From Rikenellaceae bacterium (GTDB lineage: Bacteria; Bacteroidota; Bacteroidia; Bacteroidales; UBA932), in contig JALFCH010000045.1 in assembly GCA_022771245.1 (NCBI GenBank), positions 1 to 33,270 on the forward strand: a DNA stretch of 33,270 nt. The letters run 5' to 3'. The notes under the pieces are model-generated. The model did not search any database and was not told the origin of the DNA. It saw nothing but the letters and a program-made list of their open reading frames with translations. Made by a program: the position numbers and the translations under genes. Each line of letters opens with the position of its first letter. Within the stretch, counting starts at the first letter, position 1. Below, in pieces: positions 19,735 through 28,681 of this stretch.

Positions 19735-22563
19735 ATGAATAGATATATCCTTACCCCGCTCCTCTGCCTTATTCTTGCAGCAGGATGCACGCAGGAAATA
19801 AAGCCCGAGGAAGTCGAACCGGGCATTCTCACTGTACGGGCGAGTGCAACTGTCAGAATGTCCGGCATCAGTTTTCCCTGGTTTGCCAGCAGCGACAGGA
19901 TAGGAGTATATGCCAGGAAATCAGACAGCGGGGAGATTACTGTCCGCAACGCCTGTCTGGCTGCATATTCCTCAACAACCACTTCCCTGTTCAAGCCGCT
20001 GTCAGATGCTTCGAGAATAGAACTGTCTGATGGCGACAAGTTGGACCTGGGCCTCTACTACCCCTTCCGCACGAGTTGTGACAAGCCGGAAAGTCTGCCT
20101 CTTTCCATACCTTCCGAACAGACGCTCACACCGGGCCGGGAACCGTCATTCAAGCAAGACAACATCTTCACCTGCACGATTCCGGCTGTCGGGGCTATGG
20201 AGTCTCCTCTTGAGACCGAACTCCTGCCCGCCGCAGCCTACCTCAGAATCAGCATAAGCAGTTCCTCCCCGGCCTATTTCAACTCTTTCCGTCTCGAAGG
20301 CAGCCGGGGCAGTGTCCTCGCATTCACTGAAGGCAGTTTCGACCTTTTCACCGGGGCCATAGACTCCGGAGATGAAACCTACGATACCATAGGACTCAGC
20401 TCCGAGACTTCTGTCACCGTCACATCCTCGCCCCTGGAGATATATGTAAAGGTCAATCCGGGATTCAGCGGGGACAAGCTGACCTTCTTCGGCACAATGG
20501 GCAAAGCCGAACTCACTCTCGCGGAATTTGAAGTACCCGAAGGCGGATTCAAAAGCGGAGAATGCAGTCTGTATGACGTCAAAATAACCGGAGAATTCGA
20601 AATGCCCGGGGATTTGAGCAAAAATGGTACAGCCAACTGCTACATAGTGACCGAAGCCGCATCAGAATATTCCTTCGATGCCACGGTCAAGGGCAACGGC
20701 AGCAACGGCATCTCCTGGACTTTCGACGGCACCCCGGTAAGCAAGAACTTCCAAGCTGCCATCTCACCGGCTTCGGCTGCACTCCTTTGGTACAGCAATC
20801 CGGAGGAAAACGAAAGTCTCTCCCCTGTCGTAGCCTCAAGCGTAAGTTTCGACCCGTCAAGCGGTCGCATAAGTTTCCGCACGCCGGAATCATTCGTGGA
20901 GGGCAATGCCGTAATAGCAGCCTTTGATGCCTCGGGCAACATTCTTTGGAGCTGGAACATCTGGGCAGTGGAAGGCTGGGACAGTCAGGCGAGCGCGAAG
21001 ACCGCCGGCAGATATGTCTTTATGGACAGGAACCTCGGAGCCGTATCGGGAGCTGATGCTGATGTAAGCGATGTCAAGGCTGCTGCAAAAGCCATAGGCA
21101 ATTACTATCAATGGGGACGCAAGGACCCTTTCCCTGCAGCCAGAACCTACACGGACGGCTACAAGGTGGAAGAAGGCTGGGGACTGTATGCCTGGACTCC
21201 GCTGGATGCTTACAAAGTCTCCGGGAACAAGATATTCTCCACAGACAGAACAGCAAACGGCAGGATGCTCGGCAGCACTCTCGGAAGCGGCTACACCCTT
21301 GAAGACGCAGTGGAAGAAAGCGCAAGATATCCGCACAAATGGATGTTCTCAGGCAACAGCGATACGGTATTCCCTCAGTACAGCTGGTTCACAGCCGAGG
21401 GACAGTTTGAAGCCAGAACACTGCTTGAACGTATGGAATGGAGGTATCTCTGGGGCAGTACGGACAATGTCAGCAATGTCAAAACCGTCTATGACCCTTG
21501 CCCTCCGGGATGGAAAGTGCCTACAGCCGACGCCTTTGTGCCTGTGCTCAACAATGTGAAGCCATCCGACGGAGGTCACGGAATCATTTCTTCGGGCTAT
21601 GGACTGTATTTCCCATATGGAGGTCAGAGAAAGGCTGGTTTCGGAGGCTCAGTCATAGTGAGTGCCGAAGACATTATGGTCGCAAGCGCCAGTGTGGCAG
21701 GTTCCCTCTACCCTATCAGGGCCAGCCGCAGCAGTTCATCGGCCGGCAGTTACGGCTCTTGCATCACCAGCTCCAACAGCTACGCCGGAGCCGGTCTCCA
21801 GGTCAGGTGCGTTAAGGAAGATGTGGCATCCGTCGCAGCTCCTCACGGCAGGCAGACAGGCCACAGGGCCGCCCTTATGGGAGACTCAATCACCAGAACC
21901 TGGCGTGACAGGGGCCGCAAGGAATTCTTCACAGAGAACGACTACCTCAACAAAGGCATTGACGGCACAACCACCACCAATATGCTCAACCGCTTCTACA
22001 CCGACATTGTCTCCGATGACCCTCAGCTCGTCGTAATCACGGCAGGTACGAATGACCTTGCCCAAAACGATGCCTGGGGCAGTGCCTGGAACCAGTGCAA
22101 TTATGTCAGCCGCGAGGAACTTCTGGCAAACGTGGCCCTGATGGCCGCCATAGCCGAAGATCTCTGCGGGGAGGTTATAATCGGCTCAATCTGCCCGAGC
22201 AGGGATATGTGGTGGAAACCGGATGAGTGGAAAGCCGTTTACAACGGAGACTGGATAGCGGAGAAGATAGTTGAGACGAACAAACTTCTGAAAGCCTGGG
22301 CGGAGACTCACGGCTATGCCTGGGCCGATTACCACTCTGCCCTGAAAGACGATGAGGACAACCTCAAGGACGAATACTGTTGGGTGTTCGGAACCAATCC
22401 TGACGGCAGTCTGAACCTGGACAGAGTGCACCCTAACGCAGATGCGTTCCTCATTATGGAAAGCATACTCAAACCGCTGATTGACGGCAAACTGTTCGAC
22501 CCGGACGAAGGCAAACCCGGCTCCGGAAACATTGATGACCTGGACAAGGAGGAATGGAAATGA
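19735..22563 (+). CDS. Fimbrillin/FISUMP-type lipoprotein fused to a C-terminal SGNH/GDSL hydrolase
   Basis: Lipobox AAGCTQE. Mfa-like N-terminus. Middle domain ANCYIV...KGNG...NILWSWNIWAVEGWD. FISUMP-like VFMDRNLGA...GNYYQWGRKDPFP...YDPCPPGWKVPTADAF...LQVRCVKE. Then SGNH blocks GDSIT, NKGIDGTTT, ITAGTND and LDRVHPN. Confidence 0.9.
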   Translation: MNRYILTPLLCLILAAGCTQEIKPEEVEPGILTVRASATVRMSGISFPWFASSDRIGVYARKSDSGEITVRNACLAAYSSTTTSLFKPLSDASRIELSDGDKLDLGLYYPFRTSCDKPESLPLSIPSEQTLTPGREPSFKQDNIFTCTIPAVGAMESPLETELLPAAAYLRISISSSSPAYFNSFRLEGSRGSVLAFTEGSFDLFTGAIDSGDETYDTIGLSSETSVTVTSSPLEIYVKVNPGFSGDKLTFFGTMGKAELTLAEFEVPEGGFKSGECSLYDVKITGEFEMPGDLSKNGTANCYIVTEAASEYSFDATVKGNGSNGISWTFDGTPVSKNFQAAISPASAALLWYSNPEENESLSPVVASSVSFDPSSGRISFRTPESFVEGNAVIAAFDASGNILWSWNIWAVEGWDSQASAKTAGRYVFMDRNLGAVSGADADVSDVKAAAKAIGNYYQWGRKDPFPAARTYTDGYKVEEGWGLYAWTPLDAYKVSGNKIFSTDRTANGRMLGSTLGSGYTLEDAVEESARYPHKWMFSGNSDTVFPQYSWFTAEGQFEARTLLERMEWRYLWGSTDNVSNVKTVYDPCPPGWKVPTADAFVPVLNNVKPSDGGHGIISSGYGLYFPYGGQRKAGFGGSVIVSAEDIMVASASVAGSLYPIRASRSSSSAGSYGSCITSSNSYAGAGLQVRCVKEDVASVAAPHGRQTGHRAALMGDSITRTWRDRGRKEFFTENDYLNKGIDGTTTTNMLNRFYTDIVSDDPQLVVITAGTNDLAQNDAWGSAWNQCNYVSREELLANVALMAAIAEDLCGEVIIGSICPSRDMWWKPDEWKAVYNGDWIAEKIVETNKLLKAWAETHGYAWADYHSALKDDEDNLKDEYCWVFGTNPDGSLNLDRVHPNADAFLIMESILKPLIDGKLFDPDEGKPGSGNIDDLDKEEWK
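21853..22530 (+). other. SGNH/GDSL hydrolase domain within CDS 19735-22563
   Basis: Ser block GDSIT (~21880-21894), Gly block KGIDG, Asn block GTND (22045-22056), Asp-x-x-His block DRVHPN (22420-22437). Confidence 0.88.
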
Positions 22564-24836
22564 ATACTTTGAAAAAATACATACTGATTGGCGGAGCGAT
22601 AATGCTCGCAGCCTGCTCCAAGGAAATTGCCGTTGAAAATCCGGATGATGCCGTGACTTTTTCAGCATCCCCATCTTCCACGAAAACGGCTTACTCGGAT
22701 GAAGGGGCTAAGGTTTCGGTGTCCTGGGTGGAGGGTGACTGCATAGGAATATGGTCGGGCTCAGGGACATCCACGCTCAAATCCAACAGCCAGTACAGGG
22801 CCGTCTCCTCGGGGGCTTCTTCAGGATTCGAATTCGTATCGAGAAGCGAAAGAATCCGCTGGGAAGAGGAAAGGCAGTCCTTCTATGCCATTTATCCATA
22901 TGATGCGGAGGCAGGGAGCGACCCTCGTATGGCAAGCCTTGAAATACCTTCCCTGCAGAGGCAGACATCCGCAGACGACATCTCAAACCTGAGGAATCAG
23001 GATATTATGTGGGCCTGCGCCCCGGATTTGACCAGAGGCGAAAACGATGAGGTCAAGCTCGATTTCCACCACGCCCTGACAATCCTGGACCTCGAGCTCA
23101 GCACCGACAAGAGGATGATAGTGGACAGAATCGTCTTTGAATGCATTTCATCCGAGACTGCTCCCCTGTCTTTTGAAAATGGCAGCATAGACCTTTCCAC
23201 CGGAACAATCACAGCCGGTTCAAAGACCTCCGCATCCATCACTCTCGAGTGCGGATTTGCAGTATCCTGGCCGGCGACGACCCACTTCTACATAGCATTC
23301 AACCCTTCTCTCGCATCCGAGACGATGAGGATTTCTGCAGTGGTGGGAGGTCAGAAAAAGACACTTGCAGAAAGGACACTCCCCGCTTCAGGGGCAGGTG
23401 CCGGCAAGGTGCTTAATGTGAAGGTGGATTACGAAGTGCCGGAATCGGATGCAATCCAGATCAAGGACCTGAGCGAAGTATCCACAGCCAACACCTATCT
23501 GGTCACATCTCCCGGTGAATATTACAGATTCAAGGCCAACGTCAAGGGCAACGGGCAGATTCCCCAGGCCTTGCAGAGCGTAGTGGAAGGCACTGACATA
23601 ACCCCGGGATCCGTACTGGTGCTGTGGTATAACTGCCTTCAGACCAGCAACAAATGGGTGGACCTCTGCCCTATTGTGATGGGTTCTCTGGTCCTTCAGA
23701 ACGGATATGTGTATTTCGACACCCCTTCAGAGTTCATAAACGGAAACGTAGTGATTGCAGCATTTGCAGAAGAGGGCCTCGACTACGACAGCATAAGCGT
23801 GGATGCCAAAGGGAATATCGACAATGCCACTTTGCTCTGGAGCTGGAACATCTGGGCTGTCGAAGGCCTGGACCTCGAAGCGGAAGCCCTGAACCTCGAA
23901 TACACAGCCGCCAATGGACAGAAAACCCCATTCACCGTGATGAACCGCAACCTCGGAGCCATATTCAGCGGAGACCAACTCCCCGCTTCCGACACCAAGG
24001 GCTATTATGCAGCTGCCGCACTGGGTAATCTCTATCAATGGGGCAGAAAGGACCCGATTCCGCATATTGCCGATTACGAGAATTACTGGCCCATAGGAAA
24101 CGTGAACAAACTGCTCACCACTCCGACCTATACTCCGATAGTGGCTCTGCAGAAAACACCTTCCACATCAGAAACGCTTGACCGGCAGATGTTTGTGCAG
24201 AAGGGCGGAAAGATTGCCACCGAAGGCAACCCGGCCGTGGATGAATGTCTGTTCAGCTTCGACAAGAATACCGTAAGTTTCTCTCAGGCCATAAACGAGG
24301 CGGCAAAATATCCATATAAATATTTCAAATGTGCCGGGAGCCACACCTACGACAAGCACTGGTTCCCGAACAATCCTGCGACCGACCCTTGGAAATATCT
24401 CTGGGGAGACTGTGACACAGACGACGGAACGGCACTCGAGAAGACCCTCTTCGACCCTTGCCCTCCGGGATGGAAACTCTGGCAGGAGGAAACCATAAAC
24501 GCCTTCGTGCAGAAAGGGGCCGAGTCGGCATCCATTGCGCCTGGAGGACACGGACTTATGGTTGCAGGTTCCTATTTCGGCTACAACGCGGGAGGCAGGA
24601 ACGAAGATATGAGCGAGAGTTACAGCGAGCCGGTGGTCATCTGCGGATACGCCTGCCCTATAGGTCTGATTTCGGGCACCGGTGCAGACAGATACAATCA
24701 TCAGATTCTCCGGTACACCCTCTGGAAATCTCCGACAAGTTCTGCAAATTCAAGCATTTCGGTGACGGTCTCCAATCCGAACGGAGGGGATGCCAAGAAG
24801 GCTGGAAGTTATTCAGTTCGCTGCATAAAAGAATAA
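22560..24836 (+). CDS. Fimbrillin-family / FISUMP-type lipoprotein (paralog 2)
   Basis: Lipobox LAACSKEI, Mfa-like N-terminus (VKLDFHHALTILDLEL), NATLLWSWNIWAVEGLD, VMNRNLGAIF, LGNLYQWGRKDPIP, FDPCPPGWKLWQ, SYSVRCIKE end. ATGA overlap with the upstream stop; ATG 22554 also possible. Confidence 0.85.
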   Translation: MNTLKKYILIGGAIMLAACSKEIAVENPDDAVTFSASPSSTKTAYSDEGAKVSVSWVEGDCIGIWSGSGTSTLKSNSQYRAVSSGASSGFEFVSRSERIRWEEERQSFYAIYPYDAEAGSDPRMASLEIPSLQRQTSADDISNLRNQDIMWACAPDLTRGENDEVKLDFHHALTILDLELSTDKRMIVDRIVFECISSETAPLSFENGSIDLSTGTITAGSKTSASITLECGFAVSWPATTHFYIAFNPSLASETMRISAVVGGQKKTLAERTLPASGAGAGKVLNVKVDYEVPESDAIQIKDLSEVSTANTYLVTSPGEYYRFKANVKGNGQIPQALQSVVEGTDITPGSVLVLWYNCLQTSNKWVDLCPIVMGSLVLQNGYVYFDTPSEFINGNVVIAAFAEEGLDYDSISVDAKGNIDNATLLWSWNIWAVEGLDLEAEALNLEYTAANGQKTPFTVMNRNLGAIFSGDQLPASDTKGYYAAAALGNLYQWGRKDPIPHIADYENYWPIGNVNKLLTTPTYTPIVALQKTPSTSETLDRQMFVQKGGKIATEGNPAVDECLFSFDKNTVSFSQAINEAAKYPYKYFKCAGSHTYDKHWFPNNPATDPWKYLWGDCDTDDGTALEKTLFDPCPPGWKLWQEETINAFVQKGAESASIAPGGHGLMVAGSYFGYNAGGRNEDMSESYSEPVVICGYACPIGLISGTGADRYNHQILRYTLWKSPTSSANSSISVTVSNPNGGDAKKAGSYSVRCIKE

Positions 24837-24857
24837 AATACTTAAAACTATAGAATT

Positions 24858-25013
24858 ATGAAAGATGTATTGAAACGGAAGATTTACGAATCTCCACAAA
24901 TGTGGGCCGACTCCGCAGTCCTCGAGGAGGGATTTGCGTTGAGCACCCAGGACAACTCCATTGACAATATGGGAAAATGGACCGGATGGGAAACGGTGGA
25001 TGAAAACAATTAA
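24858..25013 (+). CDS. Small ORF, 51 aa, hypothetical protein (not in the supplied ORF track)
   Basis: ATG...TAA encodes MKDVLKRKIYESPQMWADSAVLEEGFALSTQDNSIDNMGKWTGWETVDENN. Sits 21 bp after paralog 2 and 13 bp before paralog 3. Confidence 0.65.
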   Translation: MKDVLKRKIYESPQMWADSAVLEEGFALSTQDNSIDNMGKWTGWETVDENN

Positions 25014-25026
25014 GGAGGACACAACT

Positions 25027-27342
25027 ATGAAAAAATCATTACTTTATCTTGCGTCTGTCCTCGCCATTGCGGGATGCGCAAAGGAGACACTGGTCGGGAA
25101 TGAAGAAGAGACCGGAATGGGTTTCCAGATTATTGCCAGCGTTGACAAAACCAAGACACTGCATAGTGAGGATGACCAGGAAGGGATCAAGACCAGCTGG
25201 GTTGCCAAAGATGCAATTGGTGTCTATGCTTACAAGCAGAGTAAAGAAAATCATTACTGGCTGAATTACAAGGGTGAGGCAGAATCAGATGCAGAGGTTG
25301 CATCCTTCAAAATCAGCGGAGGTTATATTCTTGCCGGAGCTTGGGTTGACTATAAGATTTACACATATTATCCTTTCAACAGCAGCATAGCGACCGTGCA
25401 GCATATGAACTCTACAGACCCTGTTGGAGATTCTGATCCTTCAGCCTTTCCTATCACTGTTCCGGCATCACAGTCTCAAACCTCTGCCGGGGATTTCAGC
25501 CATCTTGCGAGCACTGACTTCCTCTATGGATATGCAGTGAACCAATGGGATTACAACGACAAGACCGGAGAATCCAAGAAGATTCACGTGAATTTCCACC
25601 ACGCCCTCTCTGTACTCGAAGTATCACTCACTGCCGTCCATAGCGGAGTCAATGTAAGTTCTGTCACGGCGACCATAGAGGATGAGAACGAGCTTTTCTC
25701 GCTGTCCGAAGCCAGCATCAATCTTGAGACAGGCGCAATTGTTCCATTTGCAGGTACTCCTTCCATAAGTGTAAACCTTCTGGAAAGCGCCCAGCTGACT
25801 TCTGAACCGAGCAAAGTCTATATGCAGATAACCCCGGGACACGCTGGAAAAGTGCTCAGCATCTATGCATCCGTAAACGGACAAAACCAGAAAATCGGTG
25901 CTGTCAAGGTACCGGCATCCGGAATCCCGGCAGGTGTCAAGGCTGCTCTTTCGTTCAATGTAGAGTACTCTGCTCCGACCAATTTCACGGATTTGTCTGC
26001 AAACGGAACTGCAAACTGCTATCTTGTAAATGCCCCGGGAGCTTACAAATTCAAGGCTACTGTCAAAGGAAATGGGGTAATACCTTCGGCTTTATCCTCA
26101 GCTGTGGGAGGTTCCTCTGACATAGCTCCAAAATCAGCCCTCATCCTTTGGTACAACACTATCCAGACCAGCAGTTCCTGGAAGGATGCCTCTCCGATAG
26201 TGATTTCCTCCGTTGAACTCACAGAGGACGGCTACATCCAGTTCTACACACCGAGCGAACTTGTCCCGGGCAATGTGGTCATTGCCGCCTTCGCGGAAGA
26301 GGGCCTGAACTATGAGAATATAGAGGCGGACGAGAATAAACTCCTCACCAATGCCACAATGCTTTGGAGTTGGAATATATGGGTTGCTGATGGTTATGTT
26401 CCTGACAGCAGAACACTGTCTGTCGGCGGCTTCACTGTAATGGACAGAAACCTTGGTGCATTGATTGACGGAAGCACATCCACCAACCCTTACGAACTCG
26501 TTGCAGCCATAGGTAACCATTACCAGTGGGGAAGAAAGGATCCGTTCCCGACTTTCGCGGATTACGCCAGCAACAACTCATTCCCTTGCCAGTATAGCAA
26601 ACTGCTCACTACCCCTACCTTCACTCCTATTGTTGCACTGCAGATTAATTCCCAGGGAGCAAACAATAATGTGAATAAGCAGATGTTCGGCTATGAACTC
26701 AATTCTGACGGTTCAGTAAATACTGGAACCTGTGTCAATTACGCTGGTAAGTCGTCATTTGCCACCTCCACCGACAAATTGGATCACTATCTGGAGTTTA
26801 CAACAAAACACCCATACAAGTTCATAGGAGGAGTAACAGCTGTCGGAAATAACAATTTGGAATTCAGCAACTACAACTGGTATTACAAATCTGACAGTGA
26901 CCAGACCTATAAGGCACTTTGGGGAGACGGAGAAAGCTACTCCGACGCCCGCAACATAGAGAAGTCCCTCTATGATCCTTGTCCTGCGGGTTGGAGAGTG
27001 ATGACCTATGAAGCAGCTGTTGCCGTGCAGGAGTCCTTAACGGATGCCAAAGTAGCAAGCAATCTTCACGGTGTCATATCCCAAGGTATATACTACCCTC
27101 ATACCGGACGCGGACGTGAATACGGCAGCTTCAGGATAGAATATATTGGTGCTACCGGTTATACTACAGATACCTTTTTCTGGCACTCCACTGCTGACAA
27201 AGGTTATTCTGGTTATTGTTATCCAGGAAGGTTAGCCATCGCTTCCCCTGCCAATTATTCAGCAGGAGACGCAGCTACGGCATCTATTGCAATAGACAGG
27301 TGCGGTGCACAGGGACTTAACGTACGCTGCATAAAAGAATAA
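25027..27342 (+). CDS. Fimbrillin-family / FISUMP-type lipoprotein (paralog 3)
   Basis: aaggagga RBS-like 25012-25019, ATG 25027, lipobox IAGCAKET, VNFHHALSVLEVSL, NATMLWSWNIWVADGY, VMDRNLGALI, IGNHYQWGRKDPFP, YDPCPAGWRVM, LNVRCIKE end. Confidence 0.87.
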   Translation: MKKSLLYLASVLAIAGCAKETLVGNEEETGMGFQIIASVDKTKTLHSEDDQEGIKTSWVAKDAIGVYAYKQSKENHYWLNYKGEAESDAEVASFKISGGYILAGAWVDYKIYTYYPFNSSIATVQHMNSTDPVGDSDPSAFPITVPASQSQTSAGDFSHLASTDFLYGYAVNQWDYNDKTGESKKIHVNFHHALSVLEVSLTAVHSGVNVSSVTATIEDENELFSLSEASINLETGAIVPFAGTPSISVNLLESAQLTSEPSKVYMQITPGHAGKVLSIYASVNGQNQKIGAVKVPASGIPAGVKAALSFNVEYSAPTNFTDLSANGTANCYLVNAPGAYKFKATVKGNGVIPSALSSAVGGSSDIAPKSALILWYNTIQTSSSWKDASPIVISSVELTEDGYIQFYTPSELVPGNVVIAAFAEEGLNYENIEADENKLLTNATMLWSWNIWVADGYVPDSRTLSVGGFTVMDRNLGALIDGSTSTNPYELVAAIGNHYQWGRKDPFPTFADYASNNSFPCQYSKLLTTPTFTPIVALQINSQGANNNVNKQMFGYELNSDGSVNTGTCVNYAGKSSFATSTDKLDHYLEFTTKHPYKFIGGVTAVGNNNLEFSNYNWYYKSDSDQTYKALWGDGESYSDARNIEKSLYDPCPAGWRVMTYEAAVAVQESLTDAKVASNLHGVISQGIYYPHTGRGREYGSFRIEYIGATGYTTDTFFWHSTADKGYSGYCYPGRLAIASPANYSAGDAATASIAIDRCGAQGLNVRCIKE

Positions 27343-27356
27343 CCCCACCACTCAGA

Positions 27357-27408
27357 CAAAGGTAAAAACGAGGTCGAACCTGCGGATTCGGCCTCGTTTT
27401 TACCTTTG
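27357..27408. terminator. Strong bidirectional-looking hairpin terminator
   Basis: CAAAGGTAAAAACGAGGTCGAA (27357-27378) / TTCGGCCTCGTTTTTACCTTTG (27387-27408): 22-nt arms with one G-U pair, 8-nt loop, A and T tracts in the stem. Confidence 0.85.
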
Positions 27409-27563
27409 ATGGGGCTTGGAGTTGAAGGGCCTCCGGATGAATGGTAAGAAAATTTCTGATGAAAAAGTTACATGGAACGTGAATAAATCCATCAGTCAGG
27501 TATAAAAAAGGAAAAAAACGCGAATTTTTTTATCAATCGCGCAATGATTCCAAAAGGCTGATA

Positions 27564-27571
27564 TAGTTTTG
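27564..27571 (+). promoter_or_regulatory. Candidate -7 element for the fimbrial lipoprotein operon
   Basis: TAGTTTTG matches TAnnTTTG, 21 nt upstream of ATG 27593. No convincing -33 box. Confidence 0.4.
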
Positions 27572-27592
27572 CCGCTGAGAAATTTTGACGCG

Positions 27593-28681
27593 ATGAAACT
27601 TTTTTCGGACATATACTTTTCCTTTTTCAATCCGGGCCGGCCCATTTTTACAGGCCGCTTCAATCGGGGCTTCTGTCCTTTGCTGCCGTTGATTTTCTAT
27701 GTTACTTGCTTGCCGGCCCTTTTCTTCTCCTGTGCAAAGTCCGATCCGGCATCCACCGACTGCCTGGCCTCAAGAGACATACATATCAGGCTGAATGCCG
27801 TCAGGTCCGGGCAGAGTATGCAGGAGGCGGGAATCAGCCACATACAAGTCCTGGTCTATAATGACGACTCCAGGAAACTGCTGGATTCGCGAATGTTCTT
27901 TGAAGCTGAAGAGGGCTTTGAAAACCTTGTCTGCGCCACTTCCTGCACCGGAAACAAAGAAATTGTAATCCTGTGCAATTTACCCCGGACTTTCCCCGAA
28001 TGGGCAGATGTACTCAGTATCCATTCCCTGGAGAGACTTGTGACCGGGCTTGAAAAGGAAAGCCTGTCTTTTCCCGTGATGTCCGGTTCCGCAAAGGTCA
28101 GTGCCGGAGGGGAAGTGGACATTATGGTAAAGCCTCTTGCCGCCAGAATAAGGCTCAGGGAAATATGCAGCGATTTCAGAGGTACTGCGTACCCCTTTGA
28201 GGAAATAACGGATGTGAAAGTGTATCTGACAAATGTCAATGCCGACAGTCCGCTGTTTCCCGACCGGTCTTATGGACGGAGATTCATCAATAACGGCTCG
28301 CTCAATCCCCTTGATATCAACGGGTTCAACGACAAAAGCCTGATATTCCGCGAACTCGGGCCAAAGGTCGGAATGGACCCGGTTGTGACAGATATGGAAT
28401 TCCTGTGCTATGCCAATCCGGTCACGGAAGAGGCCTTCGGATGTCCTCTCACCAGACTGGTCATAGAGGGAAAGATTCTCGGAAAGACCTGGTACTGGCC
28501 CATTGACCTTTGCAAGCTGCAGGAAAATGGCATACAGGCCGGAGAGGACTACGAAATCAGTCTCACGATTTTGAGGACCGGAACTGACGACCCGGACACT
28601 CCTGTCCGACTCGTGGGAGGAGAACTTGAAATGGAAATTGTACAATGGAAAGAGAAAGAAAACCAGCCGATATATTTCTGA
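27593..28681 (+). CDS. FimB/Mfa2-like fimbrial subunit / anchor lipoprotein
   Basis: Lipobox LFFSCAKSD, IQVLVYNDDSRKLLDSRMFF, NKEIVILCNLP, MSGSAKVSAGGEVDIMVKPLAARIRLREI typical of minor fimbrium subunits. ATG 27593 preferred over the track's TTG 27569. Confidence 0.65.
   Translation: MKLFSDIYFSFFNPGRPIFTGRFNRGFCPLLPLIFYVTCLPALFFSCAKSDPASTDCLASRDIHIRLNAVRSGQSMQEAGISHIQVLVYNDDSRKLLDSRMFFEAEEGFENLVCATSCTGNKEIVILCNLPRTFPEWADVLSIHSLERLVTGLEKESLSFPVMSGSAKVSAGGEVDIMVKPLAARIRLREICSDFRGTAYPFEEITDVKVYLTNVNADSPLFPDRSYGRRFINNGSLNPLDINGFNDKSLIFRELGPKVGMDPVVTDMEFLCYANPVTEEAFGCPLTRLVIEGKILGKTWYWPIDLCKLQENGIQAGEDYEISLTILRTGTDDPDTPVRLVGGELEMEIVQWKEKENQPIYF

Noticed and set aside
19602-20039. Minus-strand 145-aa ORF across the DUF4302/fimbrillin junction
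   Set aside because: Crosses two well-supported plus-strand genes; no recognisable protein.
28645-28681. 37-bp overlap of two fimbrial genes as a possible programmed frameshift
   Set aside because: The second ORF has its own ATG and signal-like N-terminus; simple overlapping genes explain it and no slippery heptamer stands out.
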